NCBI RefSeq assembly: GCF_900104255.1
Contig: NZ_FNKZ01000001.1
Span: 310,001 to 374,000, forward strand
Reading direction: 5' to 3'
Length of the DNA stretch: 64,000 nucleotides
From: Pseudoxanthomonas sp. CF385
GTDB lineage: Bacteria; Pseudomonadota; Gammaproteobacteria; Xanthomonadales; Xanthomonadaceae
This document shows positions 1 to 10,083 of the stretch, piece by piece (the first letter of the stretch is position 1; the number at the start of each line of letters is the position of its first letter). The notes under the pieces are model-generated. The model did no database searches and had not been told where the DNA came from. It was given only the letters and a program-made list of their open reading frames with translations. The translations under genes and the position numbers were made by a program.

Positions 1-98
<98 letters not shown>

Positions 99-113
99 CA
101 CTCGGAGACCCAC

Positions 114-1616
114 ATGAAGACTCGACTGTTCTCCGGGTGGAAGACCCGTGCCCAGATGGTGTGCCTGGCCGCGCTGTGCGGCCTGATGACGGTAGGCGTG
201 GCCTCGACGGCGTTCGCCGCGCAGGACACCGCCGCCCCCACGACCGAAGCGCCCGCTGCCGATGCCGCCCCCGCGGCCGACGCCGCGCCTGCACCGGTCG
301 AAGCGGCCGCCGCGCCTGCGGAAACCGTTGCGGCCCCGGCGGAAGCCGCTGCCGCGCCGGCCGAGGAAACCCCGGCCGCCGCGCCGGTGGTGGACAAGGG
401 CGACGTGGCGTGGATGCTCACGTCCACGCTGCTGGTGCTGCTGATGGTGGTGCCGGGCCTGGCCCTGTTCTACGGCGGCATGGTGCGTTCGAAGAACGTG
501 CTGTCCGTGCTGGTGCAGGTCATCACGGTGTTCTCGCTGCTGGTGGTGCTGTGGATCGTCTACGGCTACAGCCTGGCGTTCTCCGGCGAGGGCCAATGGC
601 TCGGCAATCTGGACAAGCTGTTCCTGAAGGGCGTCGGCATCGACACGCTGGCCGCCACCTTCAGCGACGGCGTCAGCCTGCCGGAGTACGTGTTCGTCGC
701 GTTCCAGTCGACGTTCGCCGGCATCACCGGCGCGCTGATCGTCGGTGCGTTCGCCGAGCGCATGAAGTTCGCCGCGGTGATCCTGTTCTCGATCATCTGG
801 TTCACCCTGGGCTACCTGCCGATCGCGCACATCGTGTGGGCCACCGGCGGCTATCTGTTCGAACTGGGCGCGCTGGATTTCGCCGGCGGCACCGTGGTGC
901 ACATCAATGCGGGCGTGGCCGGCCTGATCGGCGCGTACTTCGTCGGCAAGCGCCTGGGCTACGGGCAGACCGCACTGAAGCCGCACAACGTCACCCTGAC
1001 CTACGTCGGCGCGTCGCTGCTGTGGGTCGGCTGGTTCGGCTTCAACGCCGGCTCCAACCTGGAAGCCAACGCCGGCGCCGCGCTCGCCTTCATCAACACG
1101 CTGGTCGCCACCGCTGCCGCGGTGATCGCTTGGGCGCTGGCCGAGAAGATCTTCAAGGGCAAGTCGTCCGCGCTGGGCGTGGCCTCGGGTGCGGTCGCCG
1201 GCCTGGTCGGCATCACCCCGGCCGCCGGCCTGGTGGGTCCGTTCGGCGCGGTGGCCATCGGCTTCATCGCCGCCATCGCCTGCGTGTGGGGCGTCACCGG
1301 CCTGAAGCGCCTGCTGAAGGTCGACGACACCGCCGACGTGTTCGGCGTGCACGCCGTCGGCGGCATTGTCGGCGCGATCCTGACCGGCGTGTTCTACAAC
1401 CCCGCGTGGGGCGGCCAGGGCGGTGAGGACTTCGACCTGGTGGCGCAGGTCATCAAGCAGGCGACCGGCGTGGGCCTGACGATCGTCTGGATCGGCGTGG
1501 TCTCGGTGATCGGCTTCCTGGTCGCCAAGCTCGTGTTCGGCCTGCGCGTGGCCGAAGACGCCGAGCGCGAGGGCCTGGACATCGCCTCGCACGGCGAATC
1601 GGCCTACGAGGCCTGA
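114..1616 (+). CDS. amtB: Ammonium transporter AmtB
   Basis: A 500-residue member of the Amt/Mep/Rh family of inner-membrane ammonium channels. A signal peptide (hydrophobic stretch around residues 15-35, ending near STAFA) is followed by an Ala/Pro/Glu-rich tract at about 36-92, then the conserved channel with many membrane segments starting near residue 97. The twin pore histidines are visible in VVHINAG and FGVHAVGG. The C-terminal tail that docks PII is present. The low-complexity spacer is longer than in classical AmtB. It follows glnK by 15 bases and precedes ntrB/ntrC, so the four genes form a nitrogen-limitation block; the promoter lies upstream of the window. Confidence 0.95.
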   Translation: MKTRLFSGWKTRAQMVCLAALCGLMTVGVASTAFAAQDTAAPTTEAPAADAAPAADAAPAPVEAAAAPAETVAAPAEAAAAPAEETPAAAPVVDKGDVAWMLTSTLLVLLMVVPGLALFYGGMVRSKNVLSVLVQVITVFSLLVVLWIVYGYSLAFSGEGQWLGNLDKLFLKGVGIDTLAATFSDGVSLPEYVFVAFQSTFAGITGALIVGAFAERMKFAAVILFSIIWFTLGYLPIAHIVWATGGYLFELGALDFAGGTVVHINAGVAGLIGAYFVGKRLGYGQTALKPHNVTLTYVGASLLWVGWFGFNAGSNLEANAGAALAFINTLVATAAAVIAWALAEKIFKGKSSALGVASGAVAGLVGITPAAGLVGPFGAVAIGFIAAIACVWGVTGLKRLLKVDDTADVFGVHAVGGIVGAILTGVFYNPAWGGQGGEDFDLVAQVIKQATGVGLTIVWIGVVSVIGFLVAKLVFGLRVAEDAEREGLDIASHGESAYEA

Positions 1617-1635
1617 GGTTTGCCGGGGACGGCTT

Positions 1636-1652
1636 TGCACTAAACTGGTGCA
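1636..1652. promoter_or_regulatory. Candidate NtrC-binding site at the start of ntrB
   Basis: The 17 bases TGCACTAAACTGGTGCA form an imperfect dyad matching the enterobacterial NtrC box pattern (GCAC-N7-GGTGC). The site ends at the base before the ATG at 1653. In E. coli a similar NtrC site controls the internal glnL promoter. Autoregulation of ntrBC here is inferred. The position also makes the downstream ATG at 1677 a plausible true start for ntrB. Confidence 0.6.
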
Positions 1653-2718
1653 ATGTCGTCCCCGGACGTTTTCCCCATGCGATTCGAACCCACCACCGAC
1701 GCCCTCAGTACGCCGGTGGCCTGGGCGGACGCCGACGGCCTGGTCCTCGGCGTGAATCCTGCCTTCGCCCGCTGGATGGGCGTCAGTACCCGCCGCCTGC
1801 TGGGACAACCGCTGGCGGCCCTAGAGATCGACGGCGACGCCATGGCGCGCTTCCTGGACAACACCGACCGCGACGTCCTACGCCTGCACCGCCTGGCGCT
1901 GGGCATGCCGGGCGAATCGCCCCGTTTCGCCGAAGGCTGGCTGTCCCGGCTGGACGGCGGCGGCTGGCTGCTGGAAGCCCATCCGGTCGACGAATTCCCC
2001 GCCCTGGACCCGACCCAGGCATTGCCCAATGCCCTGAGCGCCGCGCTCAAGGGCCTGGCCCACGAACTGCGCAACCCCCTGGCCGGCCTGAAGGGCGCCG
2101 CCCAGCTGCTGGCGCGCCGCGCCGTGCAGCGCGACGACAACGACGACGAACGCGAGCTGATCGGCCTGATCGAATCGGAGATCAACCGGCTCAACAACCT
2201 GCTCGAGCAACTGCTGTCGCCGGCCCCGCAACGCCCGCATGCACCGCTCAACATCCACGCCGTGCTCGAACGCGTGCTGCGCCTGGCCGAGAACGAGGGG
2301 GGCTGGTCCGTACGCCTGCAGCGCGACTACGACCCCAGCCTGCCGGAACTCGGCGGCGACGCCGACCGCCTGACCCAGGCGGTCTGGAACCTGGTCCGCA
2401 ACGCCTTCCAGGCGGGCGCGGCCAACATCATCCTGCGCACCCGTGTCGAACACGGTTCGCGCATCCACGACCACCTGCATGCGATGGCGCTGCGGGTGGA
2501 GATCGTCGACGACGGCCGCGGCGTGCCGGAGGAACTGGCCGAACACCTGTTCCTGCCGCTGGTCAGCGGCCGTGCCGAAGGCAGCGGACTGGGCCTGGCC
2601 CTGGCCCAGCAGGTCGCCCGCGAGCACCGCGGCACGCTGACCTACCGCTCCCGTCCCGGCCACACGGTCTTCACCCTAATGCTGCCGCAGTCGCTGCACG
2701 ACACCGACGAGGAACGTC

Positions 2719-2729
<11 letters not shown>
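1653..2729 (+). CDS. glnL: Nitrogen regulation sensor kinase NtrB
   Basis: A 358-residue cytoplasmic histidine kinase/phosphatase for NtrC. An N-terminal PAS-like region (about residues 15-120) precedes the HisKA box with the phosphorylated His in HELRNPLAGLKGAA (about residue 135). A HATPase domain follows, with an N-box (NLVRNAFQAG), G1 box (DDGRGVP) and G2 box (GSGLGLALAQQ). There is no membrane segment, as expected for NtrB. It overlaps ntrC by 11 bases. The ATG at 1653 abuts the NtrC box; ATG 1677 would give a protein eight residues shorter and is an equally fair choice because neither has a strong ribosome-binding site. Confidence 0.92.
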
Positions 2730-4161
<1,432 letters not shown>

Positions 4162-4240
4162 AGCGGGCGGCCCGCTTTCATTGAACGTGAAGGTAGCCGC
4201 CGTTACGGTAGCGGGCCACGACCTGCTCCCGGAGATCTCC

Positions 4241-4804
4241 ATGCGCATTGCCCTGCTGGCCGCCGCGTCGGCCCTCACGCTCGCCGCGTGCAGCACCACG
4301 CCGTCGACGCCCACGGCATCCACGCCCGAGGTGCCCACCACCAGCACCGCCAAGCAGGCGATCGCGGTGCTGGCGTCCGCGTCCGCCAGCCGTGTCAGCG
4401 GCAGCGTCACCCTGGTGCCGATGGGCAAGGGCCTGCACCTGACCGGCGAAGTCGGGGGCTTGCCGGCCAACAGCACGCATGCGTTCCACATCCACGAGAA
4501 GGGCGACTGCAGCGCCGCCGACGCGAGCAGCGCAGGCCCGCACTTCAATCCCTTCAACGCGGCGCACGGCAAGGCCGGTAGCGGCGCGCATCATGCCGGC
4601 GACATGAACAACCTCACCGCCGATGCCGAAGGCGTGGCGAAGATCAACGTGCACCTGGAAGGCGTCACCCTCGGCGGCGGCGCGGTCAACGATGTGTCGG
4701 GTCGTGCGCTGATCGTGCACGCGGCCGCGGACGATTACGCGAGCCAGCCGGCCGGCAACGCCGGCGCACGCGTGGCGTGCGGCATCATCAAGGTCACCCA
4801 GTAA
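4241..4804 (+). CDS. sodC: Superoxide dismutase [Cu-Zn], lipoprotein
   Basis: A 187-residue periplasmic Cu,Zn superoxide dismutase that converts superoxide to hydrogen peroxide and oxygen. Copper and zinc ligands are visible in HAFHIHEKGDC, GPHFNP, HHAGDM and ALIVHAAADDY. The cysteines of the structural disulfide (GDC and VACGI) are present. The start at 4241 is chosen because GGAGA lies just upstream and the resulting N-terminus has a short signal sequence ending in the lipobox LAAC, followed by a Thr/Ser/Pro linker. An in-frame ATG at 4181 would put about 20 unrelated residues before the signal. Membrane anchoring is inferred from the lipobox. Confidence 0.93.
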   Translation: MRIALLAAASALTLAACSTTPSTPTASTPEVPTTSTAKQAIAVLASASASRVSGSVTLVPMGKGLHLTGEVGGLPANSTHAFHIHEKGDCSAADASSAGPHFNPFNAAHGKAGSGAHHAGDMNNLTADAEGVAKINVHLEGVTLGGGAVNDVSGRALIVHAAADDYASQPAGNAGARVACGIIKVTQ

Positions 4805-4846
4805 GTACGACGGGCGGGGCCACGGCATGCGCCGTGGCGTTCTGCT

Positions 4847-5731
4847 TCACGCGCTCAGCGACGCGCGAGGATCGGCCTTGCCGGGGCAGTGCGCGAACGT
4901 GACCGGAATGCCATGCGCCTCGAGCACGGCGGCGATCTGCTGCTGCCGTGCCTGGAAGTGCTGGTAGGCGCGTTCGAGCCGCTCGTCGGTGGCGTCCTGC
5001 GGCGCATAGCGCGCCCGCCAGGCCATCGGTTCGAACAGGGCGATGTGGACTTCGCCCTGCGCGTACCGCAGCAGCGGCTCCGGCGGCGCATCCAGCCACT
5101 GCTCATCCGCAGGCGCCATCAGGGCGGTCTCGATCACCGGCCACAATGCGCCGAGCCCGCCGTGGTCGTACTGCATGGCGGTCATCGCGGCGAGGTCGTG
5201 CAGCGTCATGTAGCGCGCGTGCTCGATCTGCGCACCGAACGCCGTCTGCGCAAGCAGCGCGGTATCGGCCTGCGCCATGCCGGTTTCGAGCAGCACGCCT
5301 TCCAACCGTTCGCCGACGGCTTCTACCGTATGGTCATCGCCCGTGAGCAGGAACGGCACCACGCGCAACAGCCCGCCACGCAGGCCGTCGTCGGCTTGCA
5401 GCGGCATCGGGATGTCACCGGTGTCGTCGGCGCCGAAAGCGATCAGGCGCGCGCCTTCACCGCGCCCCGGGGCGCGCTGGTGCAGTTCGCGCAGGCGCTG
5501 GTGCAGCGACCATCCCGGCCGCAGCGCCTCCGCAGGATCGAAATGCGCCGCGGCCAGGACGAGATCCAGGTCACGGACCTGCGGGGCATGCGTGGCGAGA
5601 TCGCGCCCCAGCTTTTCCGCCAGTTCGCTCGCCTCGGCGGCCGCCAGCGCGGCGCGCGCGGGCGTGTGGCCGGCCGCCAGTTCCAGTGCGATCACGCCCA
5701 TCACGACGGGGCCTGTTGGGGATCGGGTCAT
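4847..5731 (-). CDS. Conserved hypothetical protein
   Basis: A 294-residue soluble protein I do not recognise. It is rich in Ala, Leu and Glu, has no signal peptide or membrane segment, and carries no motif that I can link to an enzyme. Its base composition and codon use match the flanking housekeeping genes, and the frame is open for its full length with strong third-position GC, which supports a real gene. It is convergent with sodC and divergent from the thiolase gene, so it is probably transcribed alone. Confidence 0.6.
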   Translation of the reverse strand: MTRSPTGPVVMGVIALELAAGHTPARAALAAAEASELAEKLGRDLATHAPQVRDLDLVLAAAHFDPAEALRPGWSLHQRLRELHQRAPGRGEGARLIAFGADDTGDIPMPLQADDGLRGGLLRVVPFLLTGDDHTVEAVGERLEGVLLETGMAQADTALLAQTAFGAQIEHARYMTLHDLAAMTAMQYDHGGLGALWPVIETALMAPADEQWLDAPPEPLLRYAQGEVHIALFEPMAWRARYAPQDATDERLERAYQHFQARQQQIAAVLEAHGIPVTFAHCPGKADPRASLSA

Positions 5732-5838
5732 GTCAGCGGTTGGAGGTGGTGGAGGGGCGCATTACACTGCCCATTATGCCTGCCGTACGCAGGCGCATCT
5801 TCACCCCTCCCGCCGTCGCCATCCGTCCAGAGGTCCCC

Positions 5839-7119
5839 ATGCCCGCATCCCGTCCCGTCGCCATCCTCGGCGGCGTCCGCATTCCGTTCTGCCGCCAGAA
5901 CACGGCCTACGCGGATGTGGGGAACCTGGGCATGTCGGTGCGCACGCTGGGCGCGCTGGTCGAGCGCTTCGGCCTGCACGGCCAGCAGCTGGGCGAAGTG
6001 GCGATGGGCGCGGTGATCAAGCATTCGTCGGACTGGAACCTCGGCCGCGAAGCGGCGCTGTCGTCCGGCCTCTCGCCGCTGACGCCGGGCATCACCCTGC
6101 AGCGCGCCTGCGGCACCAGCCTCGACACGATCATCCATATCGGCAACAAGATCGCGCTCGGCCAGATCGAGTCCGGCATCGGCGGCGGTTCGGACACTAC
6201 CTCCGAGGTGCCGATCGTCTACGGCAAGAAGTTGCGCGCGCGGCTGCTCGCCGCCAATCGTGCCAAGACCACGCAGGACAAGCTGAAGGCGCTGGTCAGC
6301 GGCTTCAAGTTCGGCGAACTGAAGCCCGAGTTCCCCGGCGTGGCCGAGCCGCGCACCGGCAAGAGCATGGGCGACCACTGCGAAGACATGGCGAAGGAGT
6401 GGAGCATCTCGCGCGATTCCCAGGACGAGTTGGCCGTGGCCTCGCACAAGAAACTGGCCGCGGCGTACGAGCGTGGCTTCTTCGAGGATCTGATCGCACC
6501 GTTCCGCGGCCTGGAGCGCGACAACATCCTGCGCCCGGACACCTCGCTGGAAAAACTGGCCACGCTGAAGCCGGCGTTCGACAAGATATCCGGCCGCGGC
6601 ACGCTGACCGCCGCCAATTCCACGCCGCTGACCGACGGCGCCGCCGCGGTGCTGCTGTCCAGCGACGAGTGGGCGAAGGCGCACGGCCACGAGCCGCTGG
6701 CCTATCTGAAGGATGCGCAGGTCTCGGCGGTCGACTTCGTCCACGGCGAAGGCCTGCTGATGGCGCCCACCATCGCCGTGCCGGAAATGCTCAAGCGCAA
6801 CGGCCTGACGCTGCAGGACTTCGACATCTACGAGATCCACGAAGCCTTCGCCGCGCAGGTGCTGTGCACGCTGCGCGCGTGGGAGAGCGAGGACTACTGC
6901 CGCAACCGCCTGGGCCTGGATGCGCCGCTGGGCAGGATCGATCCGGCGAAGATGAATCCGAACGGGTCCTCGCTGGCGACGGGCCATCCCTTCGCCGCCA
7001 CCGGTGCGCGCATCGTCGCCACCGTGGCGAAGGAACTGAAGCAGCGCGGCGGTGGCCGCGCGCTGGTCTCGATCTGCACCGCCGGCGGCATGGGCGTCGT
7101 GGCGATCATCGAGCGCTGA
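5839..7119 (+). CDS. Acetyl-CoA C-acyltransferase (thiolase)
   Basis: A 426-residue thiolase that cleaves 3-ketoacyl-CoA to acetyl-CoA and a shortened acyl-CoA, or runs the reverse condensation. The nucleophilic Cys is in LQRACGTSLD (about residue 92), the His region is YEIHEAFAAQ, and the second catalytic region is NPNGSSLATGHPF followed by the Cys in ICTAGGMGVV. The length and sequence resemble FadI-type or long-chain thiolases. The start at 5839 has AGAGG eight bases upstream; upstream in-frame ATGs give an implausible Arg/Pro-rich extension. No partner fadJ-like gene is adjacent, so the pathway is inferred. Confidence 0.9.
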   Translation: MPASRPVAILGGVRIPFCRQNTAYADVGNLGMSVRTLGALVERFGLHGQQLGEVAMGAVIKHSSDWNLGREAALSSGLSPLTPGITLQRACGTSLDTIIHIGNKIALGQIESGIGGGSDTTSEVPIVYGKKLRARLLAANRAKTTQDKLKALVSGFKFGELKPEFPGVAEPRTGKSMGDHCEDMAKEWSISRDSQDELAVASHKKLAAAYERGFFEDLIAPFRGLERDNILRPDTSLEKLATLKPAFDKISGRGTLTAANSTPLTDGAAAVLLSSDEWAKAHGHEPLAYLKDAQVSAVDFVHGEGLLMAPTIAVPEMLKRNGLTLQDFDIYEIHEAFAAQVLCTLRAWESEDYCRNRLGLDAPLGRIDPAKMNPNGSSLATGHPFAATGARIVATVAKELKQRGGGRALVSICTAGGMGVVAIIER

Positions 7120-7131
7120 GCGTCCGCGTGA

Positions 7132-8877
7132 TCAGCGCGCGGGTGTCTGCACCTGCGCGCTGCCGATCCCATGCCGGTGCCCTTCGCTGACCGCAGTCAC
7201 CGTGCCATCCGGATGGAACACCAGCGCATTCGCGGCGCCGATTTCCTCGGCCTGGTCGGACCAGCGCTGTCCGAGGCGCGCCAGCGTCTGGGCCTGTGCA
7301 CTGCCGGCGAACCCGGGCTCGATATCGGTGACGGCGCCATTGCGCTGCGATAGCCGCGGCGCGTCGATGGCCTGGTCCATCGGCAGGCCCTGGTCGATGT
7401 AGTTGACGATCGTCTGCAGCACGGTGGTGATGATGGTGGAGCCACCCGGGCTGCCGATCGAGAACGCGGGCCTGCCGTCCTTGAACGCCAGCGTCGGCGT
7501 CATGCTGCTGCGCGGTCGCTTGCCGCCTTCGGGCACGTTCGGATGCGGGCCGGTGAAATCGAAGTCGGTCAGCTCGTTGTTGAGCAGGAAACCATAACCC
7601 GGCACGACGATGCCGCTGCCGCCCCAGTCTTCGATGGTGAAGGTGTAGGCGACGACGTTGCCGTCCTTGTCCGACACGGTCAGGTGCGTGGTGTGCGTGC
7701 TCTCCGGCTGAAGCGTCCGCAGCGCGGGTCGCAGCGGATAACTCGCATCCTGCTGGAAGGCGAACGGATCGCCCGCCCCGACCGGGCCGGGCGCGGCGCG
7801 GGCGGGATCGATCAGCGCGCGCCGCTGCGCCGCGTAGGCCTTGCTGAGCAGGCCGGCCACGGGCGCGTCCACGTACTCGGGATCGGCCAGGTAGGCATCG
7901 CGGTCGGCGAAGGCCAGGCGGCTCGCTTCCAGGTAGAGATGCTCCACCTGCGTGCGCGGCAGCGACTTCAGGTCGTAGCCTTCGAGAATGTTCAGCGCTT
8001 CGAATACGGTCACGCCGCCACTGCTCGGCAGCGGCATGCCGTAGAGGTCGTAGCCACGGTAGCGGGAGCGCAACGGCGCACGCACGCGGGCCTGGTAGTC
8101 GGCCAGGTCGGCCAGGGTCATGCGACCGCCGCGAACGGAGATGCCACTCGCCGTCGGCGGACGGTTGACCGCATCGACGATCGCGCTCGCGAGCGGGCCC
8201 GCGTAGAACGCCTCCACGCCCTCGCGCGCGAGCAGGCGATAGGTGCGTGCGAGGTCGGGATTGCGCAGGCGCGTACCGGCGGGCAGCGCCTTGCCGTTGC
8301 GCAGGTACAGCGCGGCGGTGGCGGGGAAGCGACCGAACTTGCCTTCGTTGCGCGCGATCAGGCTCGAGAAATTCGCATCGACGGTGAAGCCTTCCTCGGC
8401 CGTGGCGATCGCCGGCGCGAGCACCTGCTCGAACGACATCGTGCCGTAGCGCTGCAACGCCTCATGCCAGCCGCGCACGGTCCCGGGCACGCCGACCGAC
8501 AGGCCGCTGGAGACGGCGGTGTAGAAGTCCATCTCTCGACCCTCCTCGATGAAGAGGGTGGAAGTGACGGCGGCGGGCGCGGTCTCGCGATGGTCGAGGG
8601 TGACCACGCGTTGCTCCTTCGCCAGGTACACGACCATGAAGCCGCCGCCGCCGATCCCGCAGCTGAAGGGATCCGTCACCCCGAGCGTGGCTGCCGCGGC
8701 GACGGCGGCATCGACCGCGTTTCCGCCGCGGTCCAGCACGTCGATGGCCGACTGCGTGGCCTGCTCGCTGATCGTCGCCGCCCCTCCGCCGGTGCCGGTC
8801 GCCACCGGCATCTTGGCCTGCACGGCGGGGGTGGCCAGCAGGGCGAGGAGGAACGCGGTGCGCAGAAATCGGGTCAT
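7132..8877 (-). CDS. ggt: Gamma-glutamyltransferase
   Basis: A 581-residue periplasmic enzyme of the Ntn-hydrolase family that transfers or hydrolyses the gamma-glutamyl group of glutathione. A signal peptide (about residues 1-21, ending VQA) is followed by the large subunit with GGNAVDAAVA. The autocleavage and catalytic Thr lies in STHTTHLTVSD (about residue 400), where the proenzyme splits into large and small subunits. The small subunit has the conserved GSPGGSTI loop. It is convergent with the thiolase gene (12 bases between stops). Start chosen for the signal peptide. Confidence 0.93.
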   Translation of the reverse strand: MTRFLRTAFLLALLATPAVQAKMPVATGTGGGAATISEQATQSAIDVLDRGGNAVDAAVAAAATLGVTDPFSCGIGGGGFMVVYLAKEQRVVTLDHRETAPAAVTSTLFIEEGREMDFYTAVSSGLSVGVPGTVRGWHEALQRYGTMSFEQVLAPAIATAEEGFTVDANFSSLIARNEGKFGRFPATAALYLRNGKALPAGTRLRNPDLARTYRLLAREGVEAFYAGPLASAIVDAVNRPPTASGISVRGGRMTLADLADYQARVRAPLRSRYRGYDLYGMPLPSSGGVTVFEALNILEGYDLKSLPRTQVEHLYLEASRLAFADRDAYLADPEYVDAPVAGLLSKAYAAQRRALIDPARAAPGPVGAGDPFAFQQDASYPLRPALRTLQPESTHTTHLTVSDKDGNVVAYTFTIEDWGGSGIVVPGYGFLLNNELTDFDFTGPHPNVPEGGKRPRSSMTPTLAFKDGRPAFSIGSPGGSTIITTVLQTIVNYIDQGLPMDQAIDAPRLSQRNGAVTDIEPGFAGSAQAQTLARLGQRWSDQAEEIGAANALVFHPDGTVTAVSEGHRHGIGSAQVQTPAR

Positions 8878-9054
8878 CGCGGATCACCGAAGGGCAGGCG
8901 ATCCGATTGTCACACGGGTCTGGCGCGCCCCGCGCCACCCCTCGCGGCGACCGATCCGGCCATGGAATGATGCGGCCAACCCCGGTGGGCCGTGCCAGAC
9001 GTTGGTAGTCGGGCCGGCACCGCCGGCCATTGCCACGCTGCCTTCGGAGTTTCC

Positions 9055-10074
9055 ATGCGCTTGCACAGGACGTACCGCGTCGTTCCGCTGTTGGCTCTTT
9101 CTGTCCTCATCGCTTCCTGCAGCAAGCACGAGATGGCTGAGCGGGAGGCCGCGGCCGCCGCCGAGTCGAGTGCCGATGCCGCAGGCGCTCCGTTGCTGGC
9201 CGAAGCCGCTTCCGATACCGCCGCCGCGGCCGCTCCGCAGCAGAACGTGGCCTCGCCGGCGCTGCAAGGGCCGGGGGTCGATCCGTCGCAGATGGCGTCG
9301 GACGTGGCGAGCCAGATCGATCCGCAGCGCCGCTTCATTCGCACCGCGCAGGCACAGTTCCAGGTGGTGGATGTCTACCGTACGGCGCTGGCGATCGAGG
9401 ATGAAGTCGCTGCGCAAGGCGGCTTCGTCGTCGACAACGAGATCTCGTCGCAGGTCCAGCGTGTGCTGAGCCGGCCGCTGGCGCCGGGCAAGCGGATGGA
9501 ACTGACCGAATACAGCCTGCAGGGCCAGCTGACGGTGCGCGTGCCCAGCGAGCGTACCCAGGCGTTCCTGCGCGCGGTCGCCGCGCAGATGGAATTCCTC
9601 GACCGGCGCAGCTTCTCGGCCCGCGATGCGCAGTTCGACCTGCTGCGCCAGCAACTGGCCAGCCAGCGCGCGCAGGACGAGCAGCGCGAACTGGGCGACG
9701 CAGTGCAGGCGGGGGGCAAGCTCGCCGACAAGACCGATGCGATCCAGTCGCGCGGCGCGGCGCGCGCCGGCCGCGACGAGGCGTTGATTGCCCAGAAGCA
9801 GTTCGAGGACCGCGTCGCCTTCAGCACGATCACCCTGTCGCTGCGTCAGGACGCGCAAGTGCGGCGTGCAGAACGGGTCGATGTCGATGCGGTGTTCCGC
9901 GACAACGGGCCGGGCTTCTTCTCCCGCCTCGGCGAATCGCTGGCGGTCGGCTGGCGCGCCGCGCTGGACATCGTCATCGCCCTGGCCGCGCTGTGGCCGT
10001 TGTGGCTGGCTTTGGTCGCGGCCGTGCTGGGCTGGCGCCGCTGGCGCAAGACGCATCCGCGCCCCGCAGCGTAA
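9055..10074 (+). CDS. DUF4349 domain lipoprotein
   Basis: A 339-residue predicted lipoprotein. The signal sequence ends at the lipobox-like IASC (residues about 18-21), followed by an Ala/Glu-rich tract. The central region (about 80-290) matches the pattern of DUF4349 proteins: RRFIRTAQAQF, a beta-strand segment QLTVRVPSER and a charged coiled coil around residues 190-250. A C-terminal transmembrane helix sits near 300-325, with a basic tail (RRWRKTHP). Function unknown; other family members are envelope proteins. The start at 9055 was chosen because the preceding in-frame codons lack a signal peptide. Confidence 0.85.
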   Translation: MRLHRTYRVVPLLALSVLIASCSKHEMAEREAAAAAESSADAAGAPLLAEAASDTAAAAAPQQNVASPALQGPGVDPSQMASDVASQIDPQRRFIRTAQAQFQVVDVYRTALAIEDEVAAQGGFVVDNEISSQVQRVLSRPLAPGKRMELTEYSLQGQLTVRVPSERTQAFLRAVAAQMEFLDRRSFSARDAQFDLLRQQLASQRAQDEQRELGDAVQAGGKLADKTDAIQSRGAARAGRDEALIAQKQFEDRVAFSTITLSLRQDAQVRRAERVDVDAVFRDNGPGFFSRLGESLAVGWRAALDIVIALAALWPLWLALVAAVLGWRRWRKTHPRPAA

Positions 10075-10083
10075 CGAGGCGCG

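Noticed and set aside
5277..7190. 637-codon plus-strand frame
   Set aside because: Crosses two real genes in a wrong frame; composition is the Arg/Pro/Ala mix of a GC-rich shadow.
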